Shown here: in pieces, positions 50,713 through 58,108 of the stretch
Layout: the number at the start of each line of letters is the position of its first letter
How positions within the stretch are numbered: the first letter of the stretch is position 1
Assembly (NCBI GenBank): GCA_964553135.1
Contig: CAZKJL010000001.1
Coordinates: forward strand, 434,001 to 498,000
Reading direction: 5' to 3'
Source of the DNA: CAZKJL01 sp964553135
GTDB taxonomy: Bacteria; Patescibacteriota; Gracilibacteria; Peribacterales; Peribacteraceae
DNA length: 64,000 bases
Program-made: the position numbers and the translations under genes
Notes under the pieces: model-generated
Database searches by the model: none
Told to the model about the DNA's origin: nothing
What the model saw: the letters and a program-made list of their open reading frames with translations, nothing else

Positions 50713-51519
50713 ATGCCCCACATTCTCTCCTACGACTTCATGGTGCGCGCATTCATTGCCGGAAGCATCACGGCGGTGATCGCGCCGCTCATCGGCATTT
50801 TCCTCGTGACGCGCCGCTACTCCTACATGGCCGATACGCTTGCGCACGTGTCTCTCGCCGGCATCGCCGTGGGATATCTCCTGGGATTCCAGCCGATTCT
50901 CGCGTCCCTCATCGCCTCCGTCGTCGCGGCCTTTTCGATTGAAGGTCTGCGGGCATCCAAGAAGCTTTTCGGGGAAACGGCTCTCTCGCTCTTTCTCTCG
51001 GGCGGCCTCGCGCTGGCGGCGGTGCTTCTCAGCTTGCGCCACGGCTCCAACATCAATCTCGAGAGTCTCCTCTTCGGGAGCATCACCACCGTCTCTCAGA
51101 GCGATATTTGGATGATCGCCGCACTGGCATTCGTCGTGTTGCTCATTATCGCTCTGCTCTTCAAAGAACTTTTCGCAGTCTCCTTCGATGAAGAACTGGC
51201 TGCTTCCGGCGGCATGCGCGTGCGATTGATCAATAATCTTCTGGTGATTCTCGCGGCGATGACCGTCTCGCTCTCGCTTCGCACCGTCGGCGTCCTGCTC
51301 GTGGGGGCGCTCATGGTGATTCCCGTCGTGGCCGCCCTCCAGTGGCAGCGCGGCTTCGCGCAGACGATGTTGCTCTCCGTCTTCTTCGCATTGATGTCCG
51401 TCATCGCGGGCATCACCCTCTCGTTCTACGTCGGTATCGCCAGCGGCGGCACCATCGTTCTCCTCACGATTGCCTTTTTTCTCCTGGGCACGATCAAACG
51501 ACATCTCTTTGCGAGTTAG
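50713..51519 (+). CDS. znuB: Zinc ABC transporter permease ZnuB
   Basis: A 268-aa permease with about eight helices. It has YSYMADTLAHVSLAGIAVGY and RTVGVLLVGALMVIPVVAAL, both typical of the ABC-3 family. It starts 4 nt after znuC. It forms the membrane channel of the zinc importer. Confidence 0.93.
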   Translation: MPHILSYDFMVRAFIAGSITAVIAPLIGIFLVTRRYSYMADTLAHVSLAGIAVGYLLGFQPILASLIASVVAAFSIEGLRASKKLFGETALSLFLSGGLALAAVLLSLRHGSNINLESLLFGSITTVSQSDIWMIAALAFVVLLIIALLFKELFAVSFDEELAASGGMRVRLINNLLVILAAMTVSLSLRTVGVLLVGALMVIPVVAALQWQRGFAQTMLLSVFFALMSVIAGITLSFYVGIASGGTIVLLTIAFFLLGTIKRHLFAS

Positions 51520-51564
51520 CTTTTGCACATGGGTCTTCCTCCCTATGATATCCCTCATGATCCT

Positions 51565-51987
51565 ATGAATGACAAAGAAATCCTCTCGCTACTCAAGAAA
51601 AAAGGCCATCGCATGACCATGGCGCGACAAGCGATCGCGAGGATGATCGTGCGGGCGAAAAAGCCCTTGTCCGCAGCGGACATTCACTCGTTGCTCTCGA
51701 AAGAATCATCGCACCCCAATCTGGTGACGGTCTACCGCGAACTGGCATTCCTCGAAAAAGAAGGGGTGTTGCGCAGCATGAAGCTCAAAGACGGGGTGAA
51801 GCGCTACTGCAACGCGGCCAAAGGCCATCACCACCACCTCGTCTGCACCAACTGCGATACGGTCAAAGACGTGGATATGTCTTGTTACGATCTTCATGCG
51901 GTAGAGAGAACACTGGCGAAGAAAAACAAGTTCAGCATTAAAAGTCATTCGCTGGAGTTTTACGGCCTTTGTTCCAATTGTCATTGA
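51565..51987 (+). CDS. zur: Fur-family regulator, probably Zur
   Basis: A 140-aa protein. The winged helix is in residues 1-80 (HPNLVTVYRELAFLEKEGVL). The regulatory histidine region is KGHHHHLVCTNCDTVKDV, and a second Cys pair closes the protein (CSNC), giving a structural zinc site. Last gene of the zinc cluster, 45 nt after znuB, with its own TATGAT box at 51544-51549. Zur rather than Fur is inferred from context. Confidence 0.88.
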   Translation: MNDKEILSLLKKKGHRMTMARQAIARMIVRAKKPLSAADIHSLLSKESSHPNLVTVYRELAFLEKEGVLRSMKLKDGVKRYCNAAKGHHHHLVCTNCDTVKDVDMSCYDLHAVERTLAKKNKFSIKSHSLEFYGLCSNCH

Positions 51988-52142
51988 TGTGCCGGAACCT
52001 GGGCGACATTGAAAATGATACGTTTGGTCGCGCTCGCAAAACACAGAAGGTTCCGATGAACATAACGAGCGGGCAGGATGAAGGGAAAGACATTCGATAC
52101 GGGACATGGGCAATACCTGCAGATCGTCCGACGCTTCAGTGA
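51987..52142 (+). CDS. Possible 51-aa peptide coupled to zur
   Basis: An ATG shares a base with the zur stop (TGATG) and opens a 51-residue frame ending DIRYGTWAIPADRPTLQ. No motif or family recognised; it could also be a fragment of a lost gene. From 52143 to 52308 I see nothing I can assign. Confidence 0.25.
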   Translation: MCRNLGDIENDTFGRARKTQKVPMNITSGQDEGKDIRYGTWAIPADRPTLQ

Positions 52143-52308
52143 CGGAGTGAAATTGAACGACGGAAGGGGAGGCCGGATTTGCCCATGAAGAAGGACCTTT
52201 TCATCCTGTCTTAAGGAAACGGCGGTCGGGCGGCACTTTGACGGAATCCAGCCGCTTGGATGTCTTCAGAAAGCCAAGAAATCGAGATTCGTAGAAATTA
52301 TTTCAAAA

Positions 52309-52383
52309 TGGAGGTGCCGGCGAGGATCGCACTCGCGCATGGGGGATTTGCAGTCCCCTGCCTTACTGCTTGGCTACGGCACC
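52309..52383 (-). tRNA. tRNA-Cys (anticodon GCA)
   Basis: A 75-nt cloverleaf with acceptor GGTGCCG/CGGCACC. The anticodon loop gives GCA, the T-arm is GCGAG/CTCGC, the discriminator is U (the tRNA-Cys identity base) and CCA is encoded. Confidence 0.95.
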
Positions 52384-52468
52384 AGCGGGGGAGATTGTAC
52401 TCAGATTTCGGAGATATCACTAGGGAGAGGAGGGGATAAGGTTTCTTTATGTTTTCTGCGAGAAACTC

Positions 52469-52498
52469 TTGCCTCATTTTTGCATGTCGGAGTACACT
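52469..52498 (+). promoter_or_regulatory. purP operon promoter
   Basis: -35 TTGCCT (52469-52474), 18-bp spacer, -10 TACACT (52493-52498); 12 nt to the ATG at 52511, so the leader is about 6 nt. Confidence 0.55.
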
Positions 52499-52510
52499 TC
52501 CCGAAATACC

Positions 52511-53593
52511 ATGAGCCCGAACCCGAAGAAATCGTCGGCTGCCCCTTCACGTAATCCGAAGGACTACTGCATCGCCACCATCGGCAGCCACTCCGCGCTG
52601 CAAATCCTCAGCGGTGCAAGACAGGAAGGCGTACCCAACATCGCCATTTGCAAACGCGGCACCGAGGGCGTGTACAAGAGTTTCGGCGTCGCCGACGAGA
52701 TCATCATCGTGGATGACTGGAGTGAGTGGGACAAAAAAGTGGAACCCGAGCTTCTGAAGCGCAACGCCATCATCATTCCTCACGGATCGTTCATCTCGTA
52801 CATGGGACACGAGCGCGTGCAGAAAATGAAGACGATGTACTACGGAACGAAGGAGATTTTGGAGTGGGAGAGCAATCGCACCATGGAGCGAAAGTGGCTT
52901 TTGGATGCCAAAATCCTCATGCCCAACGTGTTCGAGAAACCCGAGGACATCGATCGCCCCGTCATCGTGAAGTTCCACGGAGCGGGCGGAGGATTCGGGT
53001 ACTTCGTCGTTCGTACTCCGGAGCAATTCTACGAAGTGAAGGACCGCAAGTATCCCGATGACAACGACTTCACCATTCAGGAGTACATCGTCGGCGTGCC
53101 GCTCTACATCCACTACTTCTACTCGCCGATCACGAAGGAACTCGAAATCATGAGCTTCGACAAGCGGTACGAGAGCAACGCCGACTCCATCGGACGCATC
53201 AAGGCGGAGGACCAGCTCGCTGCCAAGATTCACACGAGCTACACCATCGTCGGCAACATTCCGCTCGTGGTTCGCGAATCCATGCTTCCCGAATTCTTCC
53301 AGATGGGAGAGCGCGTGGTGGAAGCCAGCCGTCGTCTCCACAATACGTCCACCGGAGCCAAGCTCACGAAGGGGCTCTTCGGGCCGTTCTGCTTGGAGAC
53401 CATCGTCACGCGCAAGCTCCAAACCTTCGTCTTCGAAATCAGTGCACGCATCGTCGCCGGCACGAACCCGTTCATCGAGGGTTCTCCGTACACGGCGCTC
53501 AAGTACGGTGAGCCCATGAGCACGGGGCGCCGCATTGCCAGGGACATCAAGCAGGCCATCGAGAAGGGCAAGTTGGACAGCATTTTGGGTTAG
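52511..53593 (+). CDS. purP: PurP-type formate-dependent FAICAR synthetase
   Basis: A 360-aa ATP-grasp enzyme. It has the archaeal PurP landmarks IATIGSHSALQILSGARQEG, IIPHGSFISYMG, PVIVKFHGAGGGFGYF, IHYFYSPITKELEIMSFDKR, TIVGNIPLVVRESMLPEFFQ and FEISARIVAGTNPF. PurP converts AICAR, formate and ATP to FAICAR, replacing the formyl-THF-dependent activity of PurH. It is rare outside Archaea. A second PurP follows 17 nt downstream. The start at 52511 leaves a 16-residue polar extension. Confidence 0.9.
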   Translation: MSPNPKKSSAAPSRNPKDYCIATIGSHSALQILSGARQEGVPNIAICKRGTEGVYKSFGVADEIIIVDDWSEWDKKVEPELLKRNAIIIPHGSFISYMGHERVQKMKTMYYGTKEILEWESNRTMERKWLLDAKILMPNVFEKPEDIDRPVIVKFHGAGGGFGYFVVRTPEQFYEVKDRKYPDDNDFTIQEYIVGVPLYIHYFYSPITKELEIMSFDKRYESNADSIGRIKAEDQLAAKIHTSYTIVGNIPLVVRESMLPEFFQMGERVVEASRRLHNTSTGAKLTKGLFGPFCLETIVTRKLQTFVFEISARIVAGTNPFIEGSPYTALKYGEPMSTGRRIARDIKQAIEKGKLDSILG

Positions 53594-53610
53594 TTTTTCA
53601 TCACCACGTT

Positions 53611-54756
53611 ATGATCGACGTCTCCTCCACCCTCGCCGGTTACGATCTGAAGAACCTCAGCGTCGGCGTGCTCGGCGGACACAGCGGACTCGATGTCGCT
53701 CATGGAGCCGCGAAGTACGGATTCAAGACCGTCGTGGTGGCACAGAAGGGAAGGCACCACACGTACGGGCACTACGCTAAGCGCGGAAAAGGAGATATGG
53801 AGCGCGGTTGTGTCGATGAGCTCTTGGTCGTTCCGAAATTTCAGGACGTACTTCTGCCCGAGGTCCAACAGAAGCTCCGAGAGATGAATACAATTTTTGT
53901 GCATAACCGATATTTCTGGGTCTACTTCGATGACTTTTCCACGGTCGAAAACGATTTCAACGTTCCGATCTTCGGATCGCGTACGCTCCTCAAGTTGGAA
54001 GAGCGCGATCAGCCGTTCAATCAGTACCATCTTCTCGATAAAGCGGGGATTCGCACGCCGAAAATCTTTCAGAACGCCAAGGACATCGATCGTCCCGTCC
54101 TCGTGAAGGCCGCCGAGGCCACGCGCGGATACGAGCGTGCGTTCTTCATCGCGACCGACCCGGCGAGTTACGAATCCACGGGCAGTGCTTTGGAGAAAGC
54201 GGGCAAAGTGAGCAAGAAGTGGCGCGAGGCGACCATCGAAGAATTCGTCGTCGGGGCACCCGTAAACTTCAACTTCTTCTACTCGCCGCTCACCGGCGAA
54301 GTGGAACTCCTGGGCACCGATACGCGCCGCCAGACCAACCTGGACGGCTTTCTGCGCATGACGGCCGACCAGCAGGCTATGGCGCTCAAGTCCGTACCGC
54401 TCAAGATGATCGAGACCGGGCACATCGCCTGTACGGTGAAGGAGTCCATTTTGGAAAAAGCATTCGATCTCGGCCAGAAGTTCGTGAAGGCGACGCAGAA
54501 GCTCGACAAGAAACTTGATCCGAGCGGCAAAGGCATCATCGGACCTTTTGCACTCCAGGGAGCCGTGGTCGCCGAAGAGGGGAAAGAGGACATCGTCATC
54601 TTCGACGTTTCGCTCCGTATTCCCGGTTCACCCGGAACCGCGGCCACTCCGTACTCGGGCTATCTCTACGGCACATCGATGAGCGTGGGTGAGCGCGTGG
54701 GTATGGAAATCAAGCAGGCAGTGAAAGAGGGGAGGTTGGGGGAGATCGTCACCTAA
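53611..54756 (+). CDS. PurP paralogue (ATP-grasp)
   Basis: A 381-aa paralogue of the preceding protein, with the same block order: VGVLGGHSGLDVAHGAAKYG, VPIFGSRTLLKLEERDQPFN, VLVKAAEATRGYERAFFI, FNFFYSPLTGEVELLGTDTR, CTVKESILEKAFDLGQKFV and a GTAATPYSGYLYG end. Many shared positions differ; for example the HGSF of PurP is HNRYF and the GAGGG loop is AAEATRG. It may be an inactive or differently specific partner, perhaps forming a hetero-oligomer. Paired purP genes are known in some archaea. Confidence 0.8.
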   Translation: MIDVSSTLAGYDLKNLSVGVLGGHSGLDVAHGAAKYGFKTVVVAQKGRHHTYGHYAKRGKGDMERGCVDELLVVPKFQDVLLPEVQQKLREMNTIFVHNRYFWVYFDDFSTVENDFNVPIFGSRTLLKLEERDQPFNQYHLLDKAGIRTPKIFQNAKDIDRPVLVKAAEATRGYERAFFIATDPASYESTGSALEKAGKVSKKWREATIEEFVVGAPVNFNFFYSPLTGEVELLGTDTRRQTNLDGFLRMTADQQAMALKSVPLKMIETGHIACTVKESILEKAFDLGQKFVKATQKLDKKLDPSGKGIIGPFALQGAVVAEEGKEDIVIFDVSLRIPGSPGTAATPYSGYLYGTSMSVGERVGMEIKQAVKEGRLGEIVT

Positions 54757-54763
54757 ATGCTCT

Positions 54764-54810
54764 GCGACGAGTGTTACTTCTTTGGCGCGCCAAAGAAGTA
54801 ACCAAGAAAG
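54764..54810. repeat. Short relative of the family D repeat
   Basis: CGAGTGTTACTTCTTTGGCG matches the start region of the 300-bp repeats. A perfect 22-bp palindrome (54777-54798) built on CTTCTTTGGCG replaces their first hairpin. It follows the second purP gene and may be its terminator. Confidence 0.65.
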
Positions 54811-54937
54811 CGCTCTTGGCCGATACCCACCCTCACCCCCCGCTGCGGCGCGCTCCACCCCTTTGGATGTGGTTTCACCCCACAATAGCCGCTCGCATTC
54901 GCGGGAGTTTTTGTCTAGAATCCTTCCGATCTGATGT

Positions 54938-55013
54938 GGGGCTGTAGCTCAGTTGGTAGAGCATCTGGTTTGCAACCAGAGGGTCAGGAGTTCGAATCTC
55001 CTCAGCTCCACCA
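54938..55013 (+). tRNA. tRNA-Ala (anticodon TGC)
   Basis: A 76-nt cloverleaf with acceptor GGGGCTG/CAGCTCC. The anticodon loop TTTGCAA gives TGC, the T-loop is TTCGAAT and CCA is encoded. A -10-like TAGAAT lies at 54916-54921. Confidence 0.96.
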
Positions 55014-55127
55014 CATCAATATCACCAATCGAAGGCGTGCACGTATCAAAGCAGTCGCGTGTTTCGGCGTAAGAAAAACGACGAGTCCGCGTCTTACCAA
55101 TGATTCCTATCCCTTCCCACGGTTCTT

Positions 55128-55277
55128 ATGGGTGCCATCACTCCTTTTATCGTCTTGCTCATCGTCGCGCTCATCTTCAACTACATCCCCATGGACGGGC
55201 AGCTGAAGAGAATCGGCTACATCGTCATCGGTGTGCTCGCGCTCGTCATGCTTCTCCGTTTCGCAGGACTCTTTTAA
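55128..55277 (+). CDS. Thivi_2564-like two-helix membrane protein, 49 aa
   Basis: Two short helices (residues 5-20 and 30-46) surround the conserved loop NYIPMDGQLKRIGYIVIGV, which matches the small Thivi_2564 family. The stop codon lies inside the loop of a 12-bp terminator hairpin. Function unknown. Confidence 0.7.
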   Translation: MGAITPFIVLLIVALIFNYIPMDGQLKRIGYIVIGVLALVMLLRFAGLF

Positions 55278-55287
55278 AGAGTCCTGC
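55263..55287. terminator. Bidirectional terminator-like hairpin
   Basis: GCAGGACTCTTT (55263-55274) and AAAGAGTCCTGC (55276-55287) form a perfect 12-bp stem around one base. It overlaps the TAA of the 49-aa gene and lies 2 bp from the stop of the convergent gene. The minimal loop means the inner A-T pairs must open. Confidence 0.65.
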
Positions 55288-55289
55288 GG

Positions 55290-55565
55290 CTAGAACTCGG
55301 TTCCCGGGACTCCCGTAGGCCCGGCTCCGTTTCTGCCCGGCATCGGAATGAAGTTGATGATCGGTCCAAAGAGCACGTCTTCCGTGTGCGTGACTGCCGC
55401 GATGCCCCAGAAGAAGAAGATGACTCCGACCAGGATGATCACGTTATAAATGCCGCCGACTTTGGACGCCCACGCGGGCTCACCGAACATGTCGCCGACG
55501 CGTTCGCGGTACTTCACCATCAGGAATCCGCCGACCATGCCGAGGAGTCCGAGAAAGTATCGCAT
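55290..55565 (-). CDS. Small membrane protein, 91 aa
   Basis: Two helices (about residues 4-18 and 38-58) and a Gly/Pro-rich tail (PMPGRNGAGPTGVPGTEF). It starts 5 nt after trxA on the same strand. Unknown family. Confidence 0.65.
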   Translation of the reverse strand: MRYFLGLLGMVGGFLMVKYRERVGDMFGEPAWASKVGGIYNVIILVGVIFFFWGIAAVTHTEDVLFGPIINFIPMPGRNGAGPTGVPGTEF

Positions 55566-55570
55566 AGGGA

Positions 55571-55891
55571 TTATTTCAGCTGAGCATCAAGCTTGCCCGA
55601 CATCGTTTCCTTGGACTGCACTCCGACGATGGTGTCCACGGCCTCACCACCCTTGAAGACGATGAACGTGGGGATGCTCATGACGCCGAACTGGCCGGAG
55701 ACTTCCGGGTTCTCGTCGACGTTGATTTTGTAGAACGCCACTTTGCCGTCGTACTGCTTGGTGAGCTCGTCGACGATGGGGTTCATGGCTTTGCACGGAC
55801 CGCACCACGGAGCCCAAAAGTCCACGACGGCGGGGATGGGCGACTTCAGTACTTTGGCGGCGAATTCGGCGTCGGTGATGGGGGTGGCCAT
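55571..55891 (-). CDS. trxA: Thioredoxin
   Basis: A 106-aa protein with the active site WCGPC in VVDFWAPWCGPCKAMNPIVD. Cis-Pro is in MSIPTFIVFKGG. It reduces disulfides in the cytoplasm. The start at 55891 gives standard thioredoxin length; an in-frame upstream extension runs into family A repeat DNA and is rejected. A TATAAT on the minus strand lies about 33 nt upstream of the ATG. Confidence 0.95.
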   Translation of the reverse strand: MATPITDAEFAAKVLKSPIPAVVDFWAPWCGPCKAMNPIVDELTKQYDGKVAFYKINVDENPEVSGQFGVMSIPTFIVFKGGEAVDTIVGVQSKETMSGKLDAQLK

Positions 55892-55950
55892 GGGGGTCGG
55901 GGGGGGGAATGGATCGAAGTCGGAAGAATTATACTCTCCGGTCGAGGAGT

Positions 55951-56022
55951 TGAAAGTGCGAAAGTACGAAAGTGGAAAATCAAATACTTTCGCACTTCTT
56001 TTACTTCCGTACTTCCGCACTC
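55951..56022. repeat. Family A repeat, inverted arms
   Basis: GAAAGTGCGAAAGTACGAAA on one arm, CTTTCGCACTTC and TTCCGTACTTCCGCAC on the other, between pgi and trxA. Likely hairpin. Confidence 0.65.
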
Positions 56023-56023
56023 C

Positions 56024-57304
56024 TTACGCCTGTCCCTTCGATAAAATTCCTTTCGTAATCTGCTTGCCGATTTCGACGGCGGGTTGTCCGTAGATGTCGA
56101 TCCGGTAGAGCTTGCCCAGGTACACCACCTCGGTCATGAACAGGAAGAAGAGCTGCCCGATGTGGTACTCATCGAGCCGCTGCAACGCGATGGTCGCGTG
56201 CGGACGCTTGGCGGACGTGAGTGCCTGGCTCGTGCCTTCGTAACAGGCGTCGAGCAGCTGGCCGAACGTCTTGCCCGCGATATAGCCGAAGCTGTCGGGT
56301 ACGTTCTTCGGCACTTCCAAACGCGGCTTGTCGATTTCACGGATGAACAGATGCCAGCTCTTGCGAGGCCCGGCCATCCACTGTTGCAGGAGCGAGTGCT
56401 GGTCTTGGGTGCCGATGGCGGCCACCGGAATGGGGTTGAAGCCTTCGCCTTTGCCAAGACTTTCGGCGAGCAGCTGCTGCTCCCAGCGCGCCATGGACAT
56501 CAGTCTGTCGCCGTACGGCATGATGACGCGGATGGGGTAGTTGCGGCGCGTATCGAGCAAGAATTGGACGGCGGCCAATGAAGCGGCCGGGTTCCTGGCG
56601 AGCGTCGTCTCCTGGCAGTACGTGTCCATCTCTTTGGCGCCGCGGATGAATTGGTTGATGTCGCCGCCGAGGAGTCCGAGCGCGAGGAGTCCCACCGGAG
56701 TGAAGATGCAGAAGCGTCCGCCTACATTCGGGGGAATCGCAAGGGAGTGAATGCGGTTGGTCTTGGCGAATGCGCGCAGCGGTCCGCCCTCCGGGTCGGT
56801 GATGGCGACGACGCGGTTGCCCGGATGCGTTTTCACCGCGGACTTGAGTCGCTCGAAGCAGGCGAAGAACGCCGACATGGTCTCGAGCGTCGAACCGGAC
56901 TTGCTCACCACGACGATGAGCGCGTTTTTCCAATCGATGAGATCGAGCTGCATGCCGAGGCTCGTCGGGTCGATGGTATCGATGACCAAAAACGCCGGAG
57001 TCTTGGGGGATTCGAAAATTTCCTGGAGCACTTTGGGCCCCAATCCCGATCCGCCGATGCCGATCCAGACGACGGTCTGAATGTTCTCCGTCTTGAGTCC
57101 TTCCACGAGTGCCGAAACGATCTTCGCGGCGTCTTTGTCGTACGGATTCATGGACCAGCCGTGCTGGCCTTTTTCGCGTTCGGAAAGCCATTCTTCGGTG
57201 TATCTGCGCATCGACGTCCGCACGGTGGCGAACTCGCTGTCCGGAATGCCGTGGCTGGGCGTGATGACTTTGGCCAGCGTGCCTTTGATGTCGAGCGTCA
57301 GCAT
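56024..57304 (-). CDS. pgi: Glucose-6-phosphate isomerase
   Basis: A 426-aa protein, in the short range for the family. The sugar-phosphate loop is IGIGGSGLGPKV, followed by VVSKSGSTLETM, and the C-terminal active-site segment is YGQPAVEIGKQITKGI. It interconverts glucose-6-phosphate and fructose-6-phosphate. It follows ruvA with a family A repeat between them. The start at 57304 gives MLTLDIKGTL. Confidence 0.95.
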   Translation of the reverse strand: MLTLDIKGTLAKVITPSHGIPDSEFATVRTSMRRYTEEWLSEREKGQHGWSMNPYDKDAAKIVSALVEGLKTENIQTVVWIGIGGSGLGPKVLQEIFESPKTPAFLVIDTIDPTSLGMQLDLIDWKNALIVVVSKSGSTLETMSAFFACFERLKSAVKTHPGNRVVAITDPEGGPLRAFAKTNRIHSLAIPPNVGGRFCIFTPVGLLALGLLGGDINQFIRGAKEMDTYCQETTLARNPAASLAAVQFLLDTRRNYPIRVIMPYGDRLMSMARWEQQLLAESLGKGEGFNPIPVAAIGTQDQHSLLQQWMAGPRKSWHLFIREIDKPRLEVPKNVPDSFGYIAGKTFGQLLDACYEGTSQALTSAKRPHATIALQRLDEYHIGQLFFLFMTEVVYLGKLYRIDIYGQPAVEIGKQITKGILSKGQA

Positions 57305-57344
57305 GAGGGAAGTGAGAAAGTGCGAAAGTTCGGAAGTGCGAAAG
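57305..57344. repeat. Family A repeat between ruvA and pgi
   Basis: AAGTGAGAAAGTGCGAAAGT and AAGTGCGAAAGTTA fill the 40-bp gap between two genes on the same strand. Confidence 0.65.
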
Positions 57345-57926
57345 TTATAGGGAGCGGAGTGCGGCGGCCACGCGGTCCTCGGTGCGCTTGAGTTTGGCCG
57401 GGATTTTTTTGAGCGCGGCGAGCACCGTTCCTTGGTCGTACCCGAGGGACGTGAGTGCCGAGATCGCATCGGTGTCGAAAGCGGCCGGTTTCTCGTGCGC
57501 GGCTTGCGGTGTGGTGATCCATTCAGGGTGTTTTTCCAGGAGCGACTTGAGATCGACGAGCAGTTTCTCCGCAGTCTTCTTTCCCACGCCCTTGATCTGC
57601 GTGAGTGCGGCGACATCCTCGTGCTGTACCGCCGTCACGAGGATATGGCGGGGGATGGAGCACAGCTCCAGCGCCATCTTGGGTCCGACACCGGAAATAT
57701 TCAGCAGTTCCGTGAACAACGAACGCTCGATGTGTGATGCGAATCCGAACAAATCCAAGCGGTCTTCACGGACGTAGGTGAACGTGATGAGCCGCGTCGG
57801 TTTTCCTTCCTGCAGTTCGTCCCACAGCGGGTGGGGCAGCGTTGCCAAATACTCCACACCCGAAACGTCCACGGCGACCTGCGGAAGCGGTAACTTTCGG
57901 ACGATTCCGGAGAGCGCGTAGATCAT
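57345..57926 (-). CDS. ruvA: Holliday junction branch migration protein RuvA
   Basis: A 193-aa protein. An N-terminal OB fold starts MIYALSGIV. Two helix-hairpin-helix motifs follow (NISGVGPKMALEL and QIKGVGKKTAEKL), then a flexible linker and a C-terminal domain III (AISALTSLGYDQGTVLAALK) that contacts RuvB. The start at 57926 is set by family similarity; a TATGAT box ends 6 nt upstream. Confidence 0.95.
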   Translation of the reverse strand: MIYALSGIVRKLPLPQVAVDVSGVEYLATLPHPLWDELQEGKPTRLITFTYVREDRLDLFGFASHIERSLFTELLNISGVGPKMALELCSIPRHILVTAVQHEDVAALTQIKGVGKKTAEKLLVDLKSLLEKHPEWITTPQAAHEKPAAFDTDAISALTSLGYDQGTVLAALKKIPAKLKRTEDRVAAALRSL

Positions 57927-57932
57927 GGCGCG

Positions 57933-57938
57933 ATCATA
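57933..57938 (-). promoter_or_regulatory. -10 box 6 nt from the ruvA start
   Basis: TATGAT on the minus strand (57938-57933), then CGCGCC and ATG. No good -35 box. Confidence 0.5.
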
Positions 57939-57975
57939 GCAAAGGATCGGGGGAAGGGAGAGAACTTTCCGAGGG

Positions 57976-58063
57976 GAAACCAAAGAAACCAAGGCAACCA
58001 AGGAATCCAAGGAATTTCGTTGGTTTCTTTGGTTTCGTGGGTTTCCTTGGTTTCTCCCAAGGC
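57976..58063. repeat. Family B repeat, inverted arms
   Basis: GAAACCAAAGAAACCAAGGC, AACCAAGGAATCCAAGGAA and the complementary TTGGTTTCTTTGGTTTCG, GGGTTTCCTTGGTTTCTCC form a long hairpin between the divergent ruvA and M23 genes. Confidence 0.7.
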
Positions 58064-58095
58064 CATCTAAGCTTCAAAAAAAGCCCATTTTATGC

Positions 58096-58101
58096 TATAA
58101 T
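58096..58101 (+). promoter_or_regulatory. Extended -10 box of the M23 gene
   Basis: TGCTATAAT (TG-n-TATAAT), then 7 nt to the ATG at 58109; apparently leaderless. Confidence 0.65.
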
Positions 58102-58108
58102 TCTTGGA

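Noticed and set aside
51706..52113. Long minus-strand frame over zur
   Set aside because: It is the antisense shadow of a clear Fur-family gene.
52309..55013. Integrated element between tRNA-Cys and tRNA-Ala
   Set aside because: No integrase and no direct repeat of a tRNA end was seen; the tRNAs are on opposite strands.
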